Source: Prevotellamassilia sp. (GTDB lineage: Bacteria > Bacteroidota > Bacteroidia > Bacteroidales > Bacteroidaceae). From it: 16,135 bases of DNA. Position 1 is the stretch's first letter; every line of letters begins with the position of its first letter. Below, piece after piece: positions 7,907 through 14,456 of this stretch. The stretch covers positions 1-16,135 of the forward strand of contig JAHAWW010000135.1 in the NCBI GenBank assembly GCA_018383375.1, written 5' to 3'. The translations under genes and the position numbers were made by a program. The notes beneath the pieces were generated by a model. It saw only the letters and a list, made by a program, of their open reading frames with translations, was not told where the DNA came from and searched no databases.

Positions 7907-8174
7907 GTATGGATGATTTGTCACCGCCTTTTCTATCCCCCAAAATGTTGCCTTTTTCCCAATCACACAATCACGCGCTTATAAACCATTGTGAATTAGT
8001 GAATTGCTGTGACTGAACGAAAAAGGCTGTTTCAGTCACGTTCAATCACGTGTGAGCAAGTTTGATAAACTGTTTCTTGAGGGCAATGGGTGAACATCTG
8101 CATACAATAAATATTTATCAACCGGTTTTATTGAGCAGAACTTGACTAAGGGTAATAAATTCCACAGTTCTGGT
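7907..8174. other. Gene-free stretch before the redox operon
   Basis: Stop codons interrupt all frames and no conserved protein is visible. The stretch holds one clear inverted repeat (8009-8039), listed separately, and otherwise nothing I recognise. Confidence 0.6.
8009..8039. repeat. Inverted repeat, 9-bp arms
   Basis: GTGACTGAA at 8009-8017 and TTCAGTCAC at 8031-8039 are perfect inverted copies separated by 13 bases. A related half (TTCAATCACG) follows at 8041-8050. There is no T-tract, so it is not an obvious terminator. It could be an operator or an RNA hairpin. Confidence 0.6.
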
Positions 8175-8206
8175 ATTGCTTCTTTGTGGCGTTTGTTGTA
8201 ATCTTG
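8175..8206 (+). promoter_or_regulatory. Possible promoter of the redox operon
   Basis: ATTG at 8175-8178 and TAATCTTG at 8199-8206 are 20 bases apart. They fit the Bacteroidetes -33/-7 pattern with one mismatch in each element. The start would lie near 8213 and give a leader of about 140 bases. Confidence 0.35.
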
Positions 8207-8285
8207 CAATAGAAAACTTATTCACCAAGGGCTTATGAAAATGACCCTGTTTTATCAATGGTTATTTTGATGGCAAGGGCATTTA

Positions 8286-8314
8286 CGACCTATGGGTCGG
8301 CACAAGCAATGCCG
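8286..8314 (+). other. Two overlapping hairpins in the redox operon leader
   Basis: CGACC (8286-8290) pairs with GGTCG (8295-8299). CGGCA (8298-8302) pairs with TGCCG (8310-8314). The two stems share bases 8298-8299, so they cannot both form fully. They lie 42-70 bases before the first start codon, between the candidate promoter and the gene. Confidence 0.4.
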
Positions 8315-8355
8315 AACATATTTATTAGATTAAATCTTGACAAAACAATTGAACA

Positions 8356-8892
8356 ATGAAAAAGGTTATAGTTATTTCCACCAGTCTCCGTGCCGGGTCG
8401 AACAGCGATATGCTCGCTGAAAAATTTGCCGAAGGTGCCAAGGCATCAGGCCATGAGGTAGAGAAGATTTCCCTTCGTGGAAAGGAAATCAAGTTTTGTG
8501 TGGGTTGTCTGAGTTGCCAACACACTGGCGCTTGTGTGTTCAAGGATGATGTGCCGGACATTATGGCGAAGGTGAAGGATGCAGATGTGGTCTGCTGGGC
8601 TACTCCTATATATTATTATGAGATGAGCGGACAGATGAAGACGCTCATCGACCGAATGAATGCCATGTATTCGAGTGAATATCGCTTCCGCGACATCTAT
8701 CTGCTCACCACAGCTGCCGAAGCCGAAGAAGAGACTCCCCGCCGTGCCGAGATTGGTCTGACGGGTTGGATTGACTGCTACGGCAAGTCTTCACTCAAAG
8801 GACACTTGTTTTGCGGAGGTGTCACCGCAGCGAGAGACATCGAAGGCAATGCCTGCTTAATGCAGGCCTACGAAATGGGTAAAGGTGTTTGA
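8356..8892 (+). CDS. NADPH-dependent FMN reductase-type flavoprotein
   Basis: A 178-residue flavodoxin-fold protein with no signal peptide, so cytoplasmic. The N-terminal VISTSLRAGSNSDMLA (6-21) is the FMN-phosphate loop of the NADPH-dependent FMN reductase family, and ATPIYYYEMSGQMKTLIDR (82-100) forms the second flavin contact. Four cysteines, C48, C51, C54 and C60, make a compact CxGCxxCxxxxxC cluster, as in iron-sulfur flavoprotein relatives; whether it holds a metal cluster or a redox disulfide is unknown. It heads a four-gene operon, and its TGA overlaps the next ATG by one base. The family reduces quinones, nitro compounds, azo dyes or metal ions; the substrate here is not known. Confidence 0.88.
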   Translation: MKKVIVISTSLRAGSNSDMLAEKFAEGAKASGHEVEKISLRGKEIKFCVGCLSCQHTGACVFKDDVPDIMAKVKDADVVCWATPIYYYEMSGQMKTLIDRMNAMYSSEYRFRDIYLLTTAAEAEEETPRRAEIGLTGWIDCYGKSSLKGHLFCGGVTAARDIEGNACLMQAYEMGKGV

Positions 8893-9746
8893 TGGCAAGA
8901 GAGAAAAGTGTTTTCAATATGCGCATGAAACGATTTATCATATTCATATCTTTAATCACAATAACGACACTAAACGTTATGGCACAGAAAAAGATAACAC
9001 AGACGGCTGGACGCACACAGTTGGGACAATTTGCTCCTGAGTTTGCCAGGCTCAACGACGACATTCTCTTTGGTGAGGTTTGGAGCCGCAACGACCTGCT
9101 GAACCTTCGCGACCGCAGCCTTGTCACACTCACTTCTCTCATCAGTCAGGGCATCACCGACTCATCGCTCACCTACCACTTGCAGGAGGCGAAGAAAAAC
9201 GGCATAACCCGTACCGAGATTGCCGAAATCATCACACATATCGCCTTTTACGCAGGATGGCCCAAAGCATGGGCTGCTTTCCGCCAGGCTAAAGAGGTTT
9301 GGAAAGAGGAGACGGCGGCTGAAGATGCGAAGGCTCGTTTCCAACAAGAGATGATTTTCCCCATTGGCGAACCTAATACAGCCTATGCCCAATATTTCAA
9401 AGGCAATAGTTATCTGGCGCGTGTTTCCGCCGAACAGATTGCTATTGCCAATGTCACCTTCGAACCGGGTTGCCGCAACAACTGGCACATCCATCATGCC
9501 ACCAAGGGCGGAGGACAGATGCTAATCGGTGTGGCCGGTCGTGGTTGGTATCAGGAATGGGGAAAGCCTGCAACAGAAATTCTCCCCGGGACAGTCATTC
9601 ACATCCCTGCCGGTGTGAAGCATTGGCATGGCGCCGATGCCGACAGTTGGTTTGCTCATCTCGCTATTGAGATAGAGGGAGAGAACACATCCAATGAATG
9701 GCTGGAACCTGTGTCGGACAAAGCGTACGAGAAGGTCAATGAATGA
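8892..9746 (+). CDS. Exported carboxymuconolactone decarboxylase-cupin fusion protein
   Basis: From the ATG at 8892 the protein has 284 residues. A hydrophobic stretch (MKRFIIFISLITITTLNVMA) is a good Sec signal peptide, so in-frame ATGs at 8919 or 8925 are credible starts. The 8892 start overlaps the previous stop (TGATG), suggesting translational coupling. Residues about 50-140 match the carboxymuconolactone decarboxylase (CMD/AhpD) helical domain (NLRDRSLVTLTSLISQG, then EIITHIAFYAGWPKAWAAF). The CxxC of AhpD peroxidases is absent, so thiol peroxidase activity is unlikely. Residues about 183-262 are a cupin with likely metal ligands in NNWHIHH (199-202) and further histidines in HIPAGVKHWHGA. 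The substrate is unknown; the operon partners suggest a redox or aromatic-compound role in the periplasm (inference). Confidence 0.88.
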   Translation: MAREKSVFNMRMKRFIIFISLITITTLNVMAQKKITQTAGRTQLGQFAPEFARLNDDILFGEVWSRNDLLNLRDRSLVTLTSLISQGITDSSLTYHLQEAKKNGITRTEIAEIITHIAFYAGWPKAWAAFRQAKEVWKEETAAEDAKARFQQEMIFPIGEPNTAYAQYFKGNSYLARVSAEQIAIANVTFEPGCRNNWHIHHATKGGGQMLIGVAGRGWYQEWGKPATEILPGTVIHIPAGVKHWHGADADSWFAHLAIEIEGENTSNEWLEPVSDKAYEKVNE

Positions 9747-9773
9747 ACACACTCCATTTAAAATTTATACCTT

Positions 9774-10337
9774 ATGAAACATCTAAAAATCTTATTATTG
9801 GCCGTGATGACTATCTTTGCAACATCGGCTTGTTCACAAAACAAGGAAATAAAGACAATGGAAAAGAAAAAAATATTGGTGGTGTATTTCTCGGCAACGG
9901 GTACAACAAGGCAAGTGGCCAAGCAAATTGCAAAAATCGCCGAGGCCGACATCTGTGAGATAACTCCGGCGAGGCCATATTCCAGTGCCGACCTGGACTG
10001 GACCAACCAGCAGTCGCGCAGTTCGGTGGAGATGAGCAATCCGGAGGCCCGGCCTGAAATCAAAACTGTTTCAGTGGATGTGAGTCAGTACGATTACGTC
10101 TTTCTTGGCTATCCTATCTGGTGGGACCTCGCACCGAGAACAGTCAACTCATTCATTGAAACGACAGACTTGGCCGGCAAGACTGTAATTCCGTTTGCAA
10201 CTTCCGGAAGCAGCACCATAGCCAACAGTGTGGCCGTGCTGAAAAAGTCTTATCCAGAAATCAAGTGGCAGACAGGCAAACTGCTCAATCGTGTCAGTGT
10301 GAAAGAGATTGGAGACTGGCTTTTAGAAACAATGTAA
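9774..10337 (+). CDS. Flavodoxin with lipoprotein signal peptide
   Basis: A 187-residue protein whose first 20 residues are a lipoprotein signal ending FATSAC, with C20 as the lipid-bearing cysteine. The rest is a flavodoxin-fold domain. YFSATGTTRQVAK (38-50) is the FMN-phosphate loop, GYPIWWDLAPRT (112-123) carries the aromatic flavin-stacking residues, and FATSGSSTIANS (141-152) is the third loop. An in-frame ATG at 9858 gives MEKKKILVVYFSATG, a start typical of cytoplasmic members, so two forms are conceivable. A flavodoxin held on the outside of a membrane is unusual because FMN is normally loaded in the cytoplasm. It begins 27 bases after the CMD-cupin gene and ends 4 bases before the AraC regulator, so it belongs to the operon. 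Confidence 0.9.
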   Translation: MKHLKILLLAVMTIFATSACSQNKEIKTMEKKKILVVYFSATGTTRQVAKQIAKIAEADICEITPARPYSSADLDWTNQQSRSSVEMSNPEARPEIKTVSVDVSQYDYVFLGYPIWWDLAPRTVNSFIETTDLAGKTVIPFATSGSSTIANSVAVLKKSYPEIKWQTGKLLNRVSVKEIGDWLLETM

Positions 10338-10341
10338 TAAG

Positions 10342-11226
10342 ATGCAAGAGGTTTATCTCAATACCATACAGGAGTTCAACGACTATCAGGGAGTGGAGAC
10401 GCTTCACCCCCTGGTGAGCGTGGTGCATGTGGAGAACACTGAGCACATTCAAGAGTGCGTGATGCACTATGGTGTTTATGTCATCTATCTCAAAGAGAAC
10501 AAGGGATGCAAACTCTCTTACGGCCGCACGCCCTACGACTTCGACGAAATGACCGTGACCAGCTTTGCCCCGGGGCAGGTGGTGACGGTGGAACCTAATC
10601 CCGATGTACCGTTTGCCAAGTTCACGGCCTTGGTGTTCCATCCCGATCTGCTCAACCGCACAGCATTAGGCAGACATATAAGCCGCTACGAGTTTTTCGA
10701 CTATTCCAGCACCGAGGCGTTGCACCTCTCCGCCCAAGAAGTGGAAGTCTTTCGGGGTGTGCTTGCCATGATAGAACAGGAAATTCACCGTGCCATAGAC
10801 AAGCATACCCGCGAACTAATCGTTTCCAACATCGAGTTGCTACTGAATTATTGCCTACGCTTCTACGACCGCCAGTTTATCACCCGCGAGGAAATCAACC
10901 ATTCTGTGGTGAAGAAATTCATCGAACTGCTTGATGATTACATCTCCACAAAAGCCCTTCAGGATGGTTTGCCCACGGTGTCTTATTTTGCAGGAAAATG
11001 CTGCCTGTCGAGTGGCTATTTCGGCAATCTGGTCCGTGTGGAAACGGGTCGTACAGCCAAGGACATCATCTCCGACCACCTGCTCACTCACGCCAAACAG
11101 CTGCTGAATGAAGAGACACTGACCATTACAATGATAAGCAATCGTTTAGGCTTCGAGTATCCCCAGCATTTCGTCCGTTTCTTCAAGTCACATACGAGCA
11201 AGACCCCTTCGGCATACAGGAAATGA
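10342..11226 (+). CDS. AraC-family transcriptional regulator
   Basis: A 294-residue protein. The N-terminal half (about 15-180) is a divergent sensor or dimerisation domain. The C-terminal 100 residues hold two helix-turn-helix units: one around TVSYFAGKCCLSSGYFGNLVR (212-232) and one around ITMISNRLGFEYPQHFVRFFKSHTSKTPSAYR (262-293). The GFEYPQHFVRFFK and TPSAYR segments are diagnostic for the family. It starts 4 bases after the flavodoxin stop, so it is the last gene of the operon and probably regulates it. Two adjacent cysteines (C220, C221) sit in the first HTH and might be redox-sensitive (inference). Its stop lies 11 bases from the stop of the convergent HD gene. Confidence 0.93.
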   Translation: MQEVYLNTIQEFNDYQGVETLHPLVSVVHVENTEHIQECVMHYGVYVIYLKENKGCKLSYGRTPYDFDEMTVTSFAPGQVVTVEPNPDVPFAKFTALVFHPDLLNRTALGRHISRYEFFDYSSTEALHLSAQEVEVFRGVLAMIEQEIHRAIDKHTRELIVSNIELLLNYCLRFYDRQFITREEINHSVVKKFIELLDDYISTKALQDGLPTVSYFAGKCCLSSGYFGNLVRVETGRTAKDIISDHLLTHAKQLLNEETLTITMISNRLGFEYPQHFVRFFKSHTSKTPSAYRK

Positions 11227-11237
11227 ACTTTGTTGCC

Positions 11238-12464
11238 TCAGAGCGCGCGATGTATGACATAGTGCTTGTGGCCGTCGGGCAGTTCGCCGTCGCGACGAAT
11301 AATGTTGGACACCTCGGCCACATCGCGCACCTCGCCCGATGGCATCAAGATGCCAATGCCCTCGGCGGCGCGTGAATACATTTCGTTGCAAAGATTTTGA
11401 CTGTCAACAAAATAGGCGGTGTCTTCGTCAGAGAGTGAGAGCTGCCGCTTGATGGCCTTGCGGTAGTGGTCAAGCGCCTCGTCGAGACGGTCGGCCTCGA
11501 CCTCGGTCGATTTGAACAAACGGCGACTGGTGAAGTCGGCTGCCAAGACACTCAACACGGGGTCTGGATGTTCGGCCCAAACTTTGACGGCGCAAATCAG
11601 GTCGCTGTCGTCGAGGGCGGCGTAATGGCGAAGGGCTTCACTGTCTTCGTTGGCAAAGTCATTGCGCGACACTTCGCGCGAAAGGAAATAGTGCAGCGCC
11701 GGCGAGGCAAACAACGGCGTGCCGGCACAGACCAATTGGTGTGCACGCCGCAAGATGGCGCGAAACATCGCCTCGGCGGCCAATGCTGTTTTGTGAAGAT
11801 AGACCTGCCAATACATCAAGCGGCGGGCCATGAGATAGTTTTCGACAGAATAAATGCCTTTATAGTCCACCACCAAACGCTCGTCGACCAAGTCGAGCGT
11901 TTTGACGATGCGTGCTGCCCCAATGTTACCTTCGCGCACTCCCGTGTAGAAACTATCGCGACAGAGATAGTCCAGGCGGTCCATATCGAGCTGGCTGCTG
12001 ATGAGTTCGTGGAGGAAAGGTTTGGGATAATCGCCCGTGAACACTTTGAGTGCCAACGACAAGTCGCCTTGCATATCGCGGTTGACAGCCTGCATCATGA
12101 GCAGTGAAATCTCTTCGTGAGAGATACCCTTCACCAGTTCGCCTTCGAGCACGTGTGAAAAAGGGCCGTGCCCCACGTCGTGCAGCAAGATGGCGGCTTC
12201 TGTGGCCTCGGCTTCAGAGTCGAAGATGAAATGCCCTTTTTGCATCAACGTGGCCAGGGCCGTCTGGGTGAGATGAAAAGCACCGATGACGTGTTGCTTG
12301 CGGGTGTGATGGGCACCGGGATAGACAAAAGGTGCCATTCCCAACTGTCTGATGCGTTCCAGACGTTGGAAGAGCGGATGAGCAATGACGCGGCAGAGCA
12401 ATCCTCGCGGCACATTGATGAAACCATAGACGGGGTCGTTGATGGTGAGGTGTTGGTCGGGCAT
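11238..12464 (-). CDS. HD-domain phosphohydrolase (dGTPase-like)
   Basis: A 408-residue metal-dependent phosphohydrolase. The N-terminal NDPVYGFINVPR and HPLFQRLERIRQLG segments are typical of the dGTPase/SAMHD1-like HD superfamily. The metal-binding set is visible: H53 and H58 in HHTRKQH, H95-D96 in LLHDVGHGPFSH, and D160 in SSQLDMDRLDYLCRDS. Such proteins hydrolyse deoxynucleoside triphosphates or related nucleotides; the substrate cannot be assigned from sequence. The open frame runs 12 codons further upstream to a TTG, but that stretch enters the tandem-repeat array, so the ATG at 12464 is preferred. It converges on the AraC gene with an 11-base gap. Confidence 0.92.
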   Translation of the reverse strand: MPDQHLTINDPVYGFINVPRGLLCRVIAHPLFQRLERIRQLGMAPFVYPGAHHTRKQHVIGAFHLTQTALATLMQKGHFIFDSEAEATEAAILLHDVGHGPFSHVLEGELVKGISHEEISLLMMQAVNRDMQGDLSLALKVFTGDYPKPFLHELISSQLDMDRLDYLCRDSFYTGVREGNIGAARIVKTLDLVDERLVVDYKGIYSVENYLMARRLMYWQVYLHKTALAAEAMFRAILRRAHQLVCAGTPLFASPALHYFLSREVSRNDFANEDSEALRHYAALDDSDLICAVKVWAEHPDPVLSVLAADFTSRRLFKSTEVEADRLDEALDHYRKAIKRQLSLSDEDTAYFVDSQNLCNEMYSRAAEGIGILMPSGEVRDVAEVSNIIRRDGELPDGHKHYVIHRAL

Positions 12465-12480
12465 AGTGTGTGGGTAAAAG

Positions 12481-12947
12481 ACTCCGATTAATCCGTACAA
12501 TCCGCGTTCAATTCATAGACCACGGATTTAGCGGATAGAGCGGAGACGTATTGATAAACTCCGAATAATCCGTAACATCCGCGTTCAATTCATAGACCAC
12601 GGATGTAGCGGATAGAGCGGATAAAGTACTTATAAACTCCGTATAATCCGTAACATCCGCGTTCAATTTATATAGACCACAGATTTAGCGGATAGAGCGG
12701 ATGAGGTATTTATAAACTCCGATTAATCCGTACAATCCGCGTTCAAATTATATAGACCACGAATTTAGCGGTTAGAGCGGATGAGGTATTTATAAACTCC
12801 GTATAATCCATACAATCCGCGTTCAATTTATAGACCACGGATTTAGCGGATAGAACGGATAAAGTACTTATAAACTCCGTATAATCCGTACAATCCGCGT
12901 TCAAATTATATAGACTACGGATTTAGCGGATGGCGTGTTGATTATAA
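12481..12947. repeat. Tandem array of six ~78-bp units with internal dyads
   Basis: Units begin at 12481, 12558, 12636, 12716, 12796 and 12874, with periods of 77, 78, 80, 80, 78 and 74 bases; a broken seventh start lies at 12948. Each unit opens with ACTCCG, then two ATCCG-type blocks, GCGTTCAA and an A/T-rich core with TAGAC. It then has CGGATTTAGCGGATAGAGCGG. The ATCCG blocks on the left are inverted copies of the CGGAT blocks on the right, so each unit can fold. Units differ by point changes and small indels. There are no unique spacers, so this is not a CRISPR. The array lies between nagB and the HD gene, 17 bases upstream of the latter's start. Confidence 0.92.
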
Positions 12948-12968
12948 ACTCTGTGTGTGGTATGACGA

Positions 12969-13027
12969 AAGCGGACTTTGCTGCCGTTCTTCCGTTTGTG
13001 GGGATGAACTGTATGCAAAGTCCGCTT
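12969..13027 (-). terminator. Perfect 13-bp inverted repeat, possible nagB terminator
   Basis: AAGCGGACTTTGC (12969-12981) and GCAAAGTCCGCTT (13015-13027) are perfect inverted copies around a 33-base loop. They lie 24 bases after the nagB stop in nagB's direction. Only a weak T run (TTTCGTC) follows the stem, so it may be an imperfect terminator, a 3'-end stabiliser, or part of the adjoining repeat region, whose units share GCGGA. Confidence 0.55.
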
Positions 13028-13051
13028 GTCTGTTCAAATCTAAACGAAAAA

Positions 13052-13843
13052 TCAGATATTGTCTTTTTCGATGTCTTTGAAATATTTGTAGGTGCCGTGC
13101 TTGATGTCTTCGCAAGCAGCCTCATCGCAGACAATGATGCCGTGCTGGTGCATCTGGAGCACAGAGATGGTCCACATCTGGGTCACGGGGCCTTCGATGG
13201 CAGCCTGGAGGGCGCGCGATTTGTTGTGACCGTTGCAGAGGATGAGCACTTCTTTGGCACTCATCACGGTGCCGACGCCGACGGTGAGGGCGGTGGCGGG
13301 CACATTGTCGGGATTGCCGCCGAAGAAGCGTGAGTTGGCCACACGGGTGTCGGTGGTCAGGGTCTTCTGGCGTGTGCGGCTGGTGAGCGAGCTACCCGGT
13401 TCGTTGAAGGCGATGTGTCCGTCGGGACCAATGCCGCCAATGAACAGGTCAATGCCGCCTGCCTCTTCAATCATCTTCTCATAGTGGGCGCACTCGGCAG
13501 CGAGGTCTTCGGCGTTACCGTTGAGAATGTGAATGTTTTCTTTGGGGCAGTCGATGTGGTTGAAGAGATTGGTGGCCATGAAAGAGTGGTAGCTCTCGGG
13601 GTGAGACTCGGGCAGACCTACATACTCGTCCATGTTGAATGTGAGCACGTGTTTGAACGACACGCGGCCTTCTTTATTGGCCTTGACCAGTGCCTTATAC
13701 ATGCCGATGGGCGAAGAGCCTGTGGGCAGACCGAGCACGAAAGGTTTCTCGGCGGTAGGCTGAGCGGCGTTGATTTTGCTGATGACATACTCCGCAGCCC
13801 ACTGCGACAGTTTTTCATAATCAGGTTCGATGATAACTCTCAT
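13052..13843 (-). CDS. nagB: Glucosamine-6-phosphate deaminase
   Basis: NagB converts glucosamine 6-phosphate to fructose 6-phosphate and ammonia, feeding amino sugars from host glycans or cell-wall turnover into glycolysis. The 263-residue protein is full length. The phosphate loop is LGLPTGSSPIGMY (37-49). D72 lies in FNMDEYVGLP, D141 and H143 in GGIGPDGHIAFNEPGSS, and E148 in the same motif; these match the E. coli catalytic residues even in number. SRFFGG and the GHNKSRALQAAIEG segment are also conserved. It is cytoplasmic and has its own promoter. No nagA or transporter is adjacent. Confidence 0.97.
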   Translation of the reverse strand: MRVIIEPDYEKLSQWAAEYVISKINAAQPTAEKPFVLGLPTGSSPIGMYKALVKANKEGRVSFKHVLTFNMDEYVGLPESHPESYHSFMATNLFNHIDCPKENIHILNGNAEDLAAECAHYEKMIEEAGGIDLFIGGIGPDGHIAFNEPGSSLTSRTRQKTLTTDTRVANSRFFGGNPDNVPATALTVGVGTVMSAKEVLILCNGHNKSRALQAAIEGPVTQMWTISVLQMHQHGIIVCDEAACEDIKHGTYKYFKDIEKDNI

Positions 13844-13944
13844 GATTTCGACTTGATATTTTTAGAGGTTAATAAGTTGTTTGAAAGGTCAGCACAATGC
13901 CCCGCTCTTCAGCCGTTTGATTGGCGGGCGGGGGTATTCACTCA

Positions 13945-13976
13945 CAAAAATACTTAAAGTTTGTTTTGCCACCAAG
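13945..13976 (-). promoter_or_regulatory. Bacteroidetes-type promoter of nagB
   Basis: On the minus strand the -33 element CTTG (13976-13973) is followed after 20 bases by TATTTTTG (13952-13945), an exact TAnnTTTG match. Transcription would start near 13938, giving a leader of about 95 bases before the nagB ATG. Confidence 0.6.
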
Positions 13977-14220
13977 TTAAAGCCACAATTTATTTTTTGG
14001 GGGGGACACCTTCTCTCAAATCTTATGTAAAGATCGTGCAAACCGAAGGCCGAACAAAAGAAAAGCCTGGGGATTTTTGAAACGCTTCATACAAGAGGTC
14101 GAAAGCTTGCCCTATTTCAGCAGAGCTCCGTCCTGCTAGAGAAGTACTATTACCGGACAGCAATAAAACCGTATGCTCATTTTTGTCAGGTAAAGTTCAA
14201 GAAAATCTGACCATACAGCA
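13977..14220. other. Gene-free stretch upstream of nagB
   Basis: About 240 bases with no supportable gene. It contains a T6G7 homopolymer run near 13994-14006 and a 24-codon minus-strand frame at 14016-14090 that I could not support. No tRNA or insertion-sequence end was recognised. Confidence 0.5.
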
Positions 14221-14258
14221 AAGGGTCTATACACCACCATCGTGGCGCATAGACCCTT
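14221..14258 (-). terminator. Terminator-like hairpin after the BspA-like gene pair
   Basis: AAGGGTCTAT (14221-14230) pairs with ATAGACCCTT (14249-14258). An inner CCAC/GTGG pairing caps the loop. It lies 32 bases past the small-protein stop in the direction of transcription. The following T run on the minus strand is short, so activity is uncertain. Confidence 0.5.
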
Positions 14259-14290
14259 GTCGTTCCCATGAAGGACGGGTGAAGATGAGG

Positions 14291-14443
14291 CTACCAATAG
14301 TTATCTTGACTGTCGTCCTCAAAATCGTCAGGGTAGCCCTCTCCGAAATTCACTTCCGTTTCGTCCACTCCTGACAGACACAGCAGCTGCTCTGGATGCA
14401 CATCGTAGCACTTCATTTCGGGCTTGATATATTGTTTCTTCAT
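14291..14443 (-). CDS. Small 50-residue protein downstream of the BspA-like gene
   Basis: A short frame encodes 50 residues beginning MKKQYIKPEMKCYDVHPEQL and ending in an acidic, Asp/Glu-rich tail with a final YW and a TAG stop. An alternative in-frame ATG at 14449 would add MI. It starts 13 bases after the stop of the BspA-like gene on the same strand, and a hairpin follows it, so the two look like one operon. The basic MKKxYxKPxM opening, the central LLCLSG and the variable acidic tail resemble very short proteins I associate with Prevotella and Bacteroides genomes, often near surface-protein genes; that is recollection, not a search result. There is no classical signal peptide or transmembrane segment. 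Function unknown; possibilities include a peptide precursor or a partner of the surface protein. Confidence 0.65.
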   Translation of the reverse strand: MKKQYIKPEMKCYDVHPEQLLCLSGVDETEVNFGEGYPDDFEDDSQDNYW

Positions 14444-14456
14444 AATCATCTGTTAT

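Noticed and set aside
11466..12107. 213-codon plus-strand frame
   Set aside because: Antisense to the HD-domain phosphohydrolase, which has all its metal-binding motifs.
12465..12500. TTG-initiated extension of the HD protein
   Set aside because: It runs into the non-coding tandem repeats. The ATG at 12464 directly precedes the conserved N terminus.
12481..12947. Possible CRISPR array
   Set aside because: The whole ~78-bp unit is repeated with no unique spacers, and no cas genes are nearby.
14016..14090. 24-codon minus-strand frame (MKRFKNPQAFLLFGL...)
   Set aside because: It looks faintly protein-like but is very short, with no supporting signals or recognisable family. Conservation in relatives would be needed to accept it.
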